Origin: Warburgia ugandensis
Lineage: Eukaryota; Streptophyta; Magnoliopsida; Canellales; Canellaceae
Direction of reading: 5' to 3'
DNA: 64,000 nucleotides
Assembly: GCA_035236585.1 (NCBI GenBank)
Contig: CP141136.1
Span: 33,936,949 to 34,000,948 of the forward strand
Numbering within the stretch: the first letter of the stretch is position 1; each line of letters begins with the position of its first letter. The notes beneath the pieces were generated by a model. The model was not told the origin of the DNA, searched no databases, and saw only the letters and a list, made by a program, of their open reading frames with translations. A program made the translations under genes and the position numbers. This document shows, in pieces, positions 52,501 through 59,689 of this stretch.

Positions 52501-54767
52501 TGAGGCTGTGCATGGGTGTGTGGGTGTTTAGCTTTAAAAAACAAAAAAAAAATTGTGACCATTTGAGATCAGCAAGATATATGCGACTCTTCACATTTTG
52601 GATTCACTTGTTGATGCTGACTAAGTTTGGGCCTCTGTCATGAAGTTCTGCATCAAAATCAAGAAGGAAACTCTCAAAGGAAGTTGGTTAGGATTCTGAA
52701 TGTAAAGAAAAGAAGAAGTTTGCCAGAAATAAGAAGGATTTTTAGATGAGAGAGCAACGGAGAAAAAGAACTGATTTCATTGGAGTACATTTTTTTTATC
52801 AAATTCAGCCTCAGCAAACAGTTACTGATGAACTGTTAAATCTATTAGAATTAAAAGCCAACGAAGAAGATATAAGGTAAGATTGACAAGACGAGAGCAG
52901 AAGTTTACGTATATGTTCACAGTCATTAACTGATGCAGGGATATATCAGCCATTCATTAGCATGCTCAAAAATTACAAAATGAGGAAGAAGAAAGCGAAG
53001 GGTTGAAGATTGAGTAATGTCATGTTATGGTCTTTTTTCTTTAAAGTTTGTGTAGGTTTGTAGGTCCTATTTTAAGTTGTATTTATGGAGCGTGCCAGTT
53101 ATAAGTAGTTTTTTTCCCCTTAAATGAAGGGTGTAATGGTCTTTTGTCATAGTTTACTTGAGGGATAAGAAAAGTGATGCCTCCTTTATGTCTATCAAAG
53201 GGATTAGTGCTCTTTTGTGTAGTTTTAGTTGATGGCTTGATACAATTGAAGTTTCTTAGGTGATTGTGCTCCTCTCTTCACTTGTAGTCCAGGTGTGGAT
53301 GGTTTCGTATTATTTTTGCTTAGTTTTCACCTTCGGTTGGATAAATAAGGTGGAAAGGTTAATTAGAAGAAATTTTTCTATTTAAGAAGCACTTCAAAAG
53401 CAGCAGGTTTTCTCCCTAGAACTTGCTGGAATTTTCCTTCTAAAACCCTGTTTTAACCCCACTACCTTTTTGCTGCATTATTAATCAATATAAAAAGGCA
53501 AAAACTATAATACCCTAATTACGCAGGATAGCCTGAACAGTAGCTAAGTCTGCAAACTTGAACAAGTGATAAAGAATTTGTGGTCAAATTGGTGGGGCTA
53601 ATTTTCTATATAAATGGTGTAAATATTGTTGAACATTTGGTATCTCAAAGACTCAGATATTTCTGAACCAAGTGAAGAAAATTCCTATTGAAGGATTTAG
53701 CTTGTTTGCTTTTGTTAAGATAGATAACATTTGCACATTCGTGCGGGTATTTATTGTGTATTTGTGTGTGTTTCTAAGGTTATAGAATAATTAAAAAAGG
53801 GGCAATGCTCCTAATTCTTTGTTCAACTCTGTGATATGCATGCTGGGAGAGTTCTCAGAAGCATATCTAACCGTTCTACGGAGTATCCTTGTATTAGAAG
53901 TTTGCTGTTACCTTTTCTTTCTTTCTTTCATTTTCCCTTTTGGTGAAAGGCCTAATCTATTAATGGAAAAACTTAACATATGTCTTGGCACATCAGTGCC
54001 ATTATAGTTATCCATTGCAAAGTCTTCGCTGAAGATCAGGAGGGTCTCCTATTCATACTGAGGAGCCCTCACTTGAAACAGCAAAGCTTGCAAGGCAGCC
54101 ACTTGATTTTCGTCCTATCCATATTGGGAGGAGTTTATGCTGTTACTTGACCTTACCTAAAGGAATATCAATTTTCTTTTTCAGTTTAGTATTTTCAAGA
54201 TGGAGAATGATCACATTGGTACCTCTTATTTATGCTTATTTTTCTAATCTTCAAAGTTTTTTTTTGTTGGACACAACTATGCAGGTGTTCCGCCATCTTG
54301 TTGAAAAGGTCCACTGCCGTTTGCTATTTGCTACTCATTACCACCCTCTCACAAAGGAATTTGCCTCTCATCCTCATGTTAGCCTACAACACATGGGCTG
54401 CTCTTTTAAGCCGAGAACTGGAAGCTCCTTCAAAGGTGACCAGGAGCTGGTTTTTCTCTACCGACTTACTTCAGGAGCATGTCTAGAGAGTTACGGCCTG
54501 CAGGTCGCTCTTATGGCTGGGATCCCAAAACATGTCATCGAGGTTGCATCAAATGCGAGCCAAGTTATGAAACTGTCAACTGGAGAAAATTTCAGGTCAA
54601 GTGAAGCGCGGTCAGAGTTCTCTACTCTACATGAAGAGTGGTTGAAGACCTTGTTAGCTGTTTCACAGACTGGCAACTATACTTCGGATGAGGATGCATC
54701 TGATACGTTGCTTTGCCTGTGGCATGAACTGAAGAGCTCTTATGGGTTGCACAAGGGAAAGGCATAG
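13250..54767 (+). CDS. MSH7: MSH7, plant MutS homologue (MSH6-like), 17 exons, 1111 aa
   Basis: MSH7 pairs with MSH2 (MutS-gamma) and binds base mismatches in plant nuclei. The exons join in frame with GT-AG introns. A PCNA-binding PIP box, QKSILSFF, occupies residues 4-11. A basic, low-complexity N-terminal region follows. The mismatch-recognition motif GKFYELYE starts at 295 (Phe297 and Glu299 are the contact residues). Connector and lever segments run to about 850. ATPase motifs are Walker [10 protein letters not shown] at 855-863, Walker B ending in DE at 934-935, GRGTST at 937-942 and FATHYH at 966-971. The MutS clamp domain is missing, as is usual for MSH7. The length is close to the 1109 residues I recall for the Arabidopsis protein. 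An in-frame ATG at 13172 was not used, because MSH6/MSH7 proteins start just before the PIP box and that ATG overlaps the E2F-type site. Leu1018 replaces a conserved Pro. Confidence 0.95.
14396..14522 (+). mobile_element. Au-type SINE, 5' part (split by an LTR)
   Basis: A tRNA-like head carries an A box (ggcgcaatgg) and a B-box-like region (ggtcacgggtttg), followed by ttgcaaaaatgcaaggtaaggct. The 3' remainder lies at 17467-17495 beyond the LTR. The whole SINE is flanked by a 17-bp duplication, 14379-14395 and 17496-17512, which differs at four positions, all transitions. Confidence 0.85.
15049..15074 (-). other. LTR hairpin 2 (9-bp stem)
   Basis: Arms aggcattgc (15049-15057) and gcaatgcct (15066-15074) enclose an 8-nt loop. 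It lies about 530 bp from the U5 end of the solo LTR. The adjoining sequence, cagcaagctatgcttg, is shared with the flank of hairpin 1 on the opposite strand. Confidence 0.75.
16275..16860. other. GC- and CpG-rich island inside the solo LTR
   Basis: About 590 bp is rich in gcgtgtgtgcgcg-like alternating purine-pyrimidine runs and intact CpG, in sharp contrast to the AT-rich surroundings. Open frames on both strands here (Cys/Arg/His/Ala rich) arise from the composition and I do not call them as genes. Confidence 0.75.
17362..17374 (-). promoter_or_regulatory. TATA box of the solo LTR
   Basis: On the minus strand the sequence is ggctataaaagcc, about 95-105 bp into the LTR. It would drive transcription away from MSH7 exon 2, antisense to MSH7. 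Confidence 0.45.
17467..17495 (+). mobile_element. Au-type SINE, 3' part
   Basis: tccacccc followed by gctgccctttttt is the usual SINE 3' end, as in the intact copies at 21013 and 27699. It continues the half at 14396-14522. Confidence 0.8.
19569..19630 (-). repeat. tRNA-like short repeat (unnamed SINE-like family), copy 1
   Basis: On the minus strand it reads as an A-box-like agcgcaatagc, then gagtctctcacc, then a B-box-like accagggttcaag. Similar blocks occur at 30003, 45235 and 52446. No anticodon arm is clear, so it is not called as a tRNA gene. Confidence 0.4.
19794..20337 (+). CDS. MSH7: MSH7 exon 2
   Basis: Completes Arg113 and runs to residue 294. The first part is a poorly conserved linker. 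It is followed by the conserved 'ETP.MRP..PRLKR' block, a 'FDWL....IRDA..RRP' block and '[11 protein letters not shown]', which leads into the mismatch-binding domain. Acceptor ttttgcag|G, donor GTG|GTAACT. Confidence 0.93.
21013..21182 (+). mobile_element. Au-type SINE, full length
   Basis: It runs from ggcgcaatggtagagttg through ggtcatgggtttgagg to the 3' gggctgcccc plus T-run. The flanks tttgtttcttct (21001-21012) and tttgttgcttct (21183-21194) form a 12-bp target duplication with one mismatch. Confidence 0.88.
22241..22330. repeat. 30-bp tandem repeat, 3 copies
   Basis: The unit aggttatctatcaatcagt plus tctaatctat is repeated three times, with copies starting at 22241, 22271 and 22301. 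They are nearly identical, so the array is recent. Confidence 0.9.
23133..23228 (+). CDS. MSH7: MSH7 exon 3
   Basis: Residues 295-326, phase 0 at both ends. It opens with GKFYELYE, the MSH6-type mismatch-recognition motif (Phe-x-Glu). It ends with GVGKCRQ. Acceptor ctcag|GGG, donor CAG|GTCAGT. Confidence 0.95.
23229..23955 (+). other. MSH7 intron 3 (727 bp)
   Basis: Plain T-rich intron; I see no element in it. Confidence 0.85.
23956..24011 (+). CDS. MSH7: MSH7 exon 4
   Basis: Residues 327-344 plus two bases. Encodes [18 protein letters not shown], the conserved segment following the mismatch motif. Donor GG|GTTTGT; the split Gly codon is completed in exon 5. Confidence 0.93.
24012..24951 (+). 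other. MSH7 intron 4 (940 bp)
   Basis: It contains a 3' fragment of an Au-type SINE at 24463-24539; otherwise nothing recognisable. Confidence 0.8.
24463..24539 (+). mobile_element. Au-type SINE, 3' fragment
   Basis: Matches only the 3' third of the family: atagaccctttg, tggtctgccccttgcttgga, and the end taggctgccctttttt. The tRNA-like head is missing. Confidence 0.75.
24952..25018 (+). CDS. MSH7: MSH7 exon 5
   Basis: Completes Gly345 and runs to residue 367. Encodes [19 protein letters not shown], the typical MutS domain I end. The acceptor gggaag|G has a weak pyrimidine tract. Donor GCT|GTAAGT is optimal. Confidence 0.93.
25019..28809 (+). other. MSH7 intron 5 (3791 bp)
   Basis: It contains a G-rich run near 25530-25550 and a young minus-strand Au-type SINE at 27699-27881. 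I see nothing else that is recognisable. Confidence 0.85.
27699..27881 (-). mobile_element. Au-type SINE, full length, with perfect 17-bp target duplication
   Basis: Read on the minus strand it runs from ggggagccttggcgcaacgg through ggtcacgggttcaagg to the 3' end ggggctgccctttt. It is flanked by gatttggttcttaaata at 27682-27698 and 27882-27898, identical over 17 bp. The exact duplication suggests this is the youngest SINE in the window. Confidence 0.93.
28810..28905 (+). CDS. MSH7: MSH7 exon 6
   Basis: Residues 368-399, phase 0. Encodes the start of the connector region, with RKLVHVFTP and [12 protein letters not shown]. Acceptor cctag|GTG, donor GAG|GTGATG. Confidence 0.93.
30003..30090 (+). 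repeat. tRNA-like short repeat (unnamed SINE-like family), copy 2
   Basis: The order ccttccagtgtagtgg, agcaaggag, gactctccc, then ggggtgtgtgtgta parallels the copy at 52446. The B-box-like part is poorly preserved. Confidence 0.35.
30913..30981. repeat. (TTC)n-(TC)n compound microsatellite
   Basis: About six TTC units are followed by about 25 TC units. Confidence 0.95.
35506..35637 (+). CDS. MSH7: MSH7 exon 7
   Basis: Residues 400-443, phase 0. Encodes [13 protein letters not shown] and LKFWVGSI, the connector domain core, ending LGALLMQ. Acceptor tttag|GAG, donor CAA|GTATGA. Confidence 0.94.
35710..35743 (+). CDS. MSH7: MSH7 exon 8 (34-bp micro-exon)
   Basis: Residues 444-454 plus one base. 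Encodes [11 protein letters not shown]. It lies only 72 bp after exon 7 and 89 bp before exon 9. Acceptor tgcag|GTG, donor G|GTGCAT. Confidence 0.9.
35833..35880 (+). CDS. MSH7: MSH7 exon 9
   Basis: Completes Gly455 and continues [15 protein letters not shown] plus one base of the next Gly codon. Acceptor tgcag|GG, donor G|GTGAAA. Confidence 0.92.
35881..37259 (+). other. MSH7 intron 9 (1379 bp)
   Basis: Starts with a 55-bp tandem duplication (35891-36000) just after the donor site. The remainder shows no recognisable element. Confidence 0.85.
35891..36000. repeat. 55-bp tandem duplication
   Basis: Copies at 35891-35945 and 35946-36000 are nearly identical. The unit starts agaagattgtccctaaatt and ends ttttcattttgaact. 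It begins 10 bp after exon 9. Confidence 0.92.
37260..37459 (+). CDS. MSH7: MSH7 exon 10
   Basis: Completes Gly471 and runs to residue 537. It covers the second half of the connector region, with the [16 protein letters not shown] helix. Acceptor ctgcag|GC, donor ATG|GTAGGG. Confidence 0.93.
37505..37535. repeat. (TA)n microsatellite in intron 10
   Basis: About 15 TA units lie in the 108-bp intron 10, just before the exon 11 acceptor. Confidence 0.9.
37568..37694 (+). CDS. MSH7: MSH7 exon 11
   Basis: Residues 538-579 plus one base. Encodes [19 protein letters not shown] and LVNLEIF, the universal MutS 'D..T..NLE' motif that opens the core domain. Donor G|GTAAGT. Confidence 0.94.
37815..38092 (+). 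CDS. MSH7: MSH7 exon 12
   Basis: Completes Gly580 and runs to residue 672. Encodes [21 protein letters not shown] and the PDLERLLGR motif of the MutS core domain. Acceptor gtcag|GT, donor AGA|GTATGG. Confidence 0.94.
40303..40505 (-). mobile_element. RTE-type LINE 3' fragment
   Basis: Closely parallels 55760-55950: catcccgattaggcttcagc, then ccaaaagtttttaaatctttt, then gtccttttgggc. Only the 3'-terminal 200 bp of the family is present. No frame is intact. Confidence 0.6.
41904..41938 (+). mobile_element. RTE-type LINE 3' terminus
   Basis: The words gccgacccctatttgggat and aagctttgatgatg are the usual 3' end of plant RTE-type LINEs. This copy is 5'-truncated to a few tens of bases. Confidence 0.5.
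42611..42641 (-). mobile_element. RTE-type LINE 3' terminus
   Basis: The words catcatcatcaaatcctta and tcccgatta are the complement of the same LINE end, a very short remnant. Confidence 0.4.
42952..43146 (+). CDS. MSH7: MSH7 exon 13
   Basis: Residues 673-737, phase 0. Lever helices of the core domain ([35 protein letters not shown]). In MSH6 the clamp domain would follow; here the coding sequence goes straight to the returning lever helix in exon 14. Acceptor tttcag|GTG, donor AAG|GTTAGC. Confidence 0.94.
43147..44442 (+). other. MSH7 intron 13 (1296 bp)
   Basis: No element recognised. It ends in a tandem TAG-CAG acceptor. Confidence 0.85.
44443..44859 (+). CDS. MSH7: MSH7 exon 14 (Walker A)
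   Basis: Residues 738-876, phase 0. It holds the returning lever helix ([18 protein letters not shown]), the conserved KGLWHPYAV and the ATP-binding P-loop GPNMGGKST (44794-44820; Lys861 binds phosphate). The acceptor is a NAGNAG: using tag at 44437-44439 instead of cag at 44440-44442 would add one Gln. Donor CAG|GTTTGT. Confidence 0.95.
45016..45112 (+). CDS. MSH7: MSH7 exon 15
   Basis: Residues 877-908 plus one base. Encodes LGSYVPCE and the conserved [15 protein letters not shown] signature of MutS ATPases. Acceptor ctgcag|TTG, donor A|GTAAGT. Confidence 0.95.
45235..45302 (-). repeat. tRNA-like short repeat (unnamed SINE-like family), copy 3
   Basis: The + view ttgaacttgtgacctccgtg, then agagtgg, then ctttgctaaaaggccttt parallels the copy at 19569. 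It is more diverged. Confidence 0.3.
46533..47594. mobile_element. Non-autonomous hAT-type element with aggcgc-rich ends, 1062 bp
   Basis: An exact 8-bp duplication GCTTCACA lies at 46525-46532 and 47595-47602. The termini are inverted: ctatgtagttaaaggcg at the left, and the complement of the right end reads ctaagtagttaaaggtg. Both subterminal regions are dense in gaggcgc/gcgcctagg words. There is no transposase. The middle is a tandem repeat of three units of about 165 bp. The eight-base duplication points to hAT, but the terminal sequence alone does not prove the superfamily. Confidence 0.78.
46646..47090. repeat. About 165-bp tandem repeat, 3 copies
   Basis: The copies start near 46646, 46806 and 46979. 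Each runs tacaaaaaaagcatgaa, then catacatgaa, acaagcatg, aagctatatatgtg and ataagaataggtatt. The third copy is the most diverged. Confidence 0.85.
49114..49241 (+). CDS. MSH7: MSH7 exon 16 (Walker B)
   Basis: Completes Ser909 and runs to residue 951. Encodes [12 protein letters not shown] and the Walker B segment [16 protein letters not shown], with Asp934 and Glu935 as the catalytic pair. Acceptor tttcag|GT, donor TCT|GTGAGT. Confidence 0.95.
49472..49560 (-). mobile_element. Au-type SINE, 3' fragment
   Basis: The + view reads ggcagcccggtgcatgaag, gcggggcccagggaag and tatgcagccttaccttgca, the complement of the family 3' half. It stops at the ttgca point, so the tRNA-like head is missing. 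Confidence 0.8.
52446..52551 (+). repeat. tRNA-like short repeat (unnamed SINE-like family), copy 4
   Basis: The order ccttccagtgcagtggtgc (A-box-like), gtctctcacctgggtg, accagggtttgaggc (B-box-like), a GT-rich stretch, then an A-rich tail. This is the best preserved of the four copies and gives the family a SINE-like layout. Confidence 0.45.
54285..54767 (+). CDS. MSH7: MSH7 exon 17 and stop codon
   Basis: Residues 952-1111, then TAG at 54765-54767. Encodes FRHLVEKV, the ATPase H-motif FATHYH (His969), [17 protein letters not shown] with the unusual Leu1018, [11 protein letters not shown] and the C-terminal MSH2-contact helices, ending [12 protein letters not shown] plus a short basic tail. 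Acceptor atgcag|GTG. Confidence 0.95.
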   Translation: MFRHLVEKVHCRLLFATHYHPLTKEFASHPHVSLQHMGCSFKPRTGSSFKGDQELVFLYRLTSGACLESYGLQVALMAGIPKHVIEVASNASQVMKLSTGENFRSSEARSEFSTLHEEWLKTLLAVSQTGNYTSDEDASDTLLCLWHELKSSYGLHKGKA

Positions 54768-55747
54768 CTTGGTTACTGCATTCACCTTGTAAAACTACAA
54801 AAATTGCTTCCAGGAAAGTGGGAAAAAGAATTTTGTCGTTTGAATGAAGGAAAAAAGCATCATGTACCCAAATGCAAGGAAGATAACAGTGATTTTTGGG
54901 ATGAGGAGTAGGACTAATTAAAATTTTCCCAGTTCCGACGGTGAGAATGACAACTCTAACAAACCCTTGAGATTCTGTCACTTCCGGGTTTTAGGAGATG
55001 GAGAATTTGCAAAGACGTGGACAAAGTTGGAGTAAGTTCTACGGTATGATTTCCCGTGTATCACAGACATTGCAATTAGGTAGAGTGAGATAACATATGG
55101 TTAGCACAGTTTAGAAGAGATTTTTGCTTGTACTTTCCTTAGCTGAGATGGGATTGTCATATGATATTTTCTCCTGCATTAGTTTATAAGCCATGAGGAA
55201 CAACAGAAAATATTTGAGGAATTGTGCGTAACCGGTTTCCTTGCAGATTGGAAGGCACTTGTTTTACCAAGTTTATTCCCCTTTTCTTTTGTGGGAAGGT
55301 ATTGGAACGGCAACCTCGAAGTTGCGATTCAATCGGTGAGTAGAGATGTCCTCATAAAATGCTTGATATAATACAAGACTGTCGGAGAAGCTCAGCGTCC
55401 CACTTCTATATTATGTTGGCTGTTACTAGTAGGCAGCTGAATATCTTTTGACGTATCATAGACTAATAAGATAGAAAGGTCAGGAATATCTGGAATTTGA
55501 TTTGGAGAACAAAGCAAAACCAGAGAAAAGTGAATTTAAAGTGGGATGTTTAAACGAAATGTCATCCTAGGAATAAAATTCCTCTCTAGTACAAACCATG
55601 AGAAGTTTACTTCGGATATCTGATCTCTTCTTTGTTGTCGAAGCAAAATATTGCCTCACATAATATTTCAAGAAGAGAGCCCTCTGTCACGCCATAATTG
55701 CATAGTATGTAGGTATCACTTGGTAATAATGACTATTATATGTCAAT
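54768..55747 (+). other. MSH7 3' UTR and downstream spacer
   Basis: No other gene is visible. The polyadenylation site cannot be fixed from sequence alone. Confidence 0.6.
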
Positions 55748-56586
55748 CATCATCATCACCGCATCCCAAATAGGGGTTTGCTACGTGAATCTTGTTTCTT
55801 CATTTCCTTTTATCAAGGTTATAGGCTCATTTAGTCTAAAAGTTTTTAAATCTTTTCTTTACTGCTTCTATCAATGTCCTTTTGGGCCTTTCTCTTATGC
55901 CTAAGAACCTTCGATTTGGATCCTCACTCTTAATTGGTGTTGTTTTTGGTCTTTGTTAGGCATCTCTAAATTATATAAATCTATCCTCCCTTATCTTGTT
56001 ACTTATTAGTGCTATATATAAGTTTCTTTTAATATTTTTATTTCTAATCTATCCTTTTTTGTCTTGACACTCATCCATCTCAACATTCTTATTTCTGTTA
56101 TGTGTATCTTATTTAAATATTGTTCCTTAACTGCCCAAAACTCTTATCTATAAAAGCATAGTCAACTTTACAACCATCTTATAGAATTTTCACCTTCAGT
56201 TTGAGTGGCACCCTCTGAGCATACAAAACTCTAGAGACATATCTCCATTTGTTTCAAGCCACTTGGATTCTCTGGGTAGTATCCCCTTGATCACTTTGTA
56301 TCTTACGTTATTGATTCAAGTATTGAAAGTGGTCTTTTTGAAGGGCTTCTTGGTTATTAATCTTTACTAGTGCTTCACTCATACTTCTCTCCCTGCTAAT
56401 ATTGCATTCTATATATTTTGTCATAGTTGAGCTAATTTTAAATCCTTTAGATTTTATAGTATCTCTTTACAACTCTAGTTTTGTATTAATGCTCTATCAT
56501 GTTTTATCAATTAAAACTATGTCATTTGCAAATAACATGTACCATGGAATCTTCTTGTATGGATGTGGGCCACTGTTAAAAAAAAG
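55748..56586 (-). pseudogene. RTE-type LINE reverse transcriptase remnant (3' part)
   Basis: On the minus strand, broken frames resemble the C-terminal half of plant RTE-type reverse transcriptase. Read 5' to 3' there is a 'PWYMLFANDIVL' block, a 'KTEYMEC' block, 'RVP.KLK.K' and 'RIRN.NI', then the usual terminus with tttgggatgcggtgatgatg. The catalytic FADD is FAND here (codon at 56524-56526), and stops interrupt the frame. The 5' part is cut off at about 56586 by a gypsy LTR. Confidence 0.7.
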
Positions 56587-57233
56587 GCTGATATGACACG
56601 AATAATTGGGTACTAAAAGTTTAGTGTGGAATTAGAGAATTAAGCAAAGAATAAACATCAATTCTATATCAGGGGACACTTAATTCATCACCATAATTTA
56701 AGTTGGGGATAGTCTTAAATGGATACATGATCACCAATGCAACATTCAAGCACAAAGAAAGATCACTACCTTTAGATATAGATTTCTAGAAAGGAGTCAA
56801 GCTCTTTCCATAAGGAGAAAAGAAGCTCTAACATGTCTTGCTGCTCTTGAGTCCACAAGTGATATAGAGATGCTATGATGAGTTGCACTCTAGCTTGGAT
56901 GGGAAAAAAAGTCTGATTTTCCAATGCTCATAAATGTCTAACGCAATAGAAAACATCTTTTTCACTTGAATTTAGAATCGAATTAACCTCCTTTTTCTTG
57001 GTGTACATTTAAGTATTTATAGATAGGAACAACCCTCCCATATCAGGCAATTTTAAACTACCAAAGAAACTTGCTAAATATATTAGTTGCTTAACCTATG
57101 TAAACCTTCTAAATTTGTAATCCTTAACCTTCATCCCTAAACTTGCTTACTTGCTGAGCCTTCTTTGGGGAGTTACTAATTACATCTAAGAAACTTCTAA
57201 AATTCTTACAAAATACATCAGCAAGCTTCAACA
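56587..57233 (-). mobile_element. Putative 3' LTR of a gypsy element (about 645 bp)
   Basis: Read on the minus strand it starts TGTTGAAGCTTGCTG just after a purine-rich agggagatctgtaag tract, and ends near GTGTCATATCA at 56589. It sits directly downstream (minus strand) of an integrase remnant. The boundaries are inferred from termini only. No partner LTR is in the window. Confidence 0.45.
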
Positions 57234-58572
57234 CTTACAGATCTCCCTAATTAAGACTTCAAAATCAAAGAATGAGAATATTTGACTTGTCTACATTAAT
57301 CCCTTGACCAAGCAAGCCTTGTAGGGAAATTTTTTTGACTCTCCCAAGATTAGAAACTTTTGACTAGTCTTTGCTTGTCCTCCAAGGCTTCATATGGAAC
57401 ATCCAGGCCTTCATAATCCATGCATCCCAGCATATTTGATCTTAGACATGTAATAGTGCTAGATGAGGTCTTTTTTTTGGCATTAAAATCCTCTTTTGGC
57501 CAATCTAAACATTTGAACCTTTCCTTGGTGATGATGTCCATACATCCATGACCAATTATGCATAGGATGTCATGTTTCAAGATATTTTGAGATAGAACTT
57601 GGCCATCCAAAGCTAGATCTCCCTTGATCTTCTTTGATGGTCATCAATCTTGGAAGCATTAGACACTATTGTAGCATTATCCTTAGGTTGAAAAGCACCA
57701 ATGCTTGCGTCATTAGTAATGTCCTCTCCAAAGTATGGTGAAAGATCCACCACATCATAGGTGTCTGAAACCTCATAATCCTCCAGTAGCTCGACCTTGT
57801 ATGCATTATCACTAAACTGCTTCAAAATCCTGAAAGGACTTGCAATGCTTGGTTTGAACTTTGTGTGTGGCCCTTGATGAAAACGCTCCTTCCTTAAGTG
57901 TATCATTCCTTTCTATGCTTGTAAGTCTGCTCTTTATATTTTCATTCTGCCATATGATCTTCACTTGGATCTGCTCATACATCTTTCTAATTTTCTTGGC
58001 TCATTTTTTCGCATGTCTGCTGAAATTATTTGTCAGTGGCAGGGGTACTAGATCAGTAGGGCTTAAATGATTCTTACTATAAACCTCAAAAGGACTACAC
58101 TTGATTGATTGCATGTTGGAATTATTGAACATGAATTCTGCTATGTTAAGAATAGATCCCATTGATGGATGTTCTTCCCCATGAAACTTCTTAGAAAGCA
58201 TCCCAGACTCCTATTAACGATTTTCATTTTTCCTCTTGTTTGAGGGTGTCATGATAAGTTGAATTGCAAATGAGTTCCTAGCCTCCATAATGATCTCCGA
58301 AGATGATTCATAAACTTTTGAGTCTTGATCAGAGGTTATGGTTTTTGGGATATCATGAAGTTTTAGAACTCTGAATTATAGATATGCCACATTAGATACA
58401 TTAATCATTTAGTACAAGCAACAAAATATTCCATCTTGGAAAACCAATCAACAATGACCATAATAGATTCCTTGTTGCATTTATTCTATGAGAGTCCAAC
58501 ATGAAATCCATGCTAACTTCTTTCCATGGAAAATTAGGAAGAGTAAGCTGCATATATAACCCATTGCTTTTG
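57234..58572 (-). pseudogene. Ty3/gypsy integrase remnant
   Basis: Minus-strand fragments in order: SNGLYMQLTLP.FPW.EVSMDF (58401-58570) at the start of the integrase catalytic core; 'NIAEFMFN' and 'KCSPFEVYSKN' (58001-58201); then a C-terminal block, 'HLRKERF' and 'DNAYKVELLEDYEVSDTYDVVDLSPYF' (57613-57906, quoted in parts). These are typical of gypsy integrases, possibly the Reina branch. Frameshifts and stops separate them, so the gene is dead. The N-terminal half of integrase and all upstream domains are absent; the sequence stops where an LTR begins at about 58573. Confidence 0.8.
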
Positions 58573-59178
58573 TGTACACCTCGTGTTTTTAAATACTTTT
58601 TCATAAAATCTTGTACAAGTGTGGGCCCCCAAGTTTTTAATATACTTTAAAAATAAAATAGTAGAAAGTAAATTCTATGGAAAGAATTTAAAAAATCCTA
58701 AGTGTCATTTTTGTTTCTAAAAACAAGGATATTTGGCAAAATGAGCCATATTTTTCTGCAAAAAATCTAGCAAACTTTCCTCTGTTTTCAGACATACCAC
58801 ATTTTATGCATGTGATGTGTAGTACTTGACAGACAATGTATAACAAAACAAAATCATAAAAGAGACTCCATTTTCTTCCAATCACACTTACATAGATGTC
58901 TATTTGTGTTTTGAAAATCAAAGTTACATCAAAATAAACATTCAGAACTCAAATGGTCATTGCCTAGATCAATCTAGTCACAACCACACAACCATAATTT
59001 CTATTTACATGTCAACCTATCAAATATGCAAAAATCACAATAATTTGACTTGCTACTTCAATACTAAGAAAATTTCAAAAAGGTTATACCCTTGCTCGAC
59101 ATTACCATTACTGCCCTTCTCTTGTAACATCTAACACAGTCTACTGCTCCTTTCTCTTGCTTTATTTCTTCAAACCTA

Positions 59179-59206
59179 AGACATTGTACACACATTTACA
59201 ATGTCT
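59179..59206 (-). other. LTR hairpin 3 (10-bp stem)
   Basis: Arms agacattgta (59179-59188) and tacaatgtct (59197-59206), with an 8-nt loop. It is followed by caacaagcttgttcttgtg, homologous to the flank of hairpin 2. Confidence 0.75.
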
Positions 59207-59597
59207 CAACAAGCTTGTTCTTGTGTAGGTATTTTCATCATCGAATATGAAATTTGTATAGTTTTAAATCCAGAATGAATTCACAATCACATGTTATGCA
59301 ACTCTATAAAATATGATTCATGAAAAGCATCACAAATAAGCTATGAAATTTCAATATGCATTACAAATCACTGTCATGCCAAACCATTTCAATTTATTAG
59401 TTTCAATATCCATGCATATTGTTTCAAAGACAATAATAACCTTTGTAAGGTATGAAGACTCACCAAAACTCATGTCATGCATTTTCTCATAAATAAACCT
59501 ATCCAAACTAGATAATGAATCATCATTAAAATCAAAAGTTGAAAAAATTTAAATAATGAAATGCTTATATTTAATCAATATATTTCAATATATACAC

Positions 59598-59600
<3 letters not shown>

Positions 59601-59630
<30 letters not shown>

Positions 59631-59689
59631 TTTATGTATGTATGTATGTATGTATGTATGTATGTATGTATGTATTTATGTATGTATAT
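59601..59689. repeat. (TATG)n microsatellite
   Basis: About 22 units of TATG with two interruptions (tttatg). It lies inside LTR 3. Confidence 0.95.

Larger units (their letters stand above)
49242..54284 (+). other. MSH7 intron 16 (5043 bp)
   Basis: It contains an Au-type SINE fragment (49472-49560) and a tRNA-like repeat (52446-52551). A 128-codon open frame on the minus strand (51262-51648) and a 78-codon one (50357-50593) match nothing I recognise. Confidence 0.8.
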
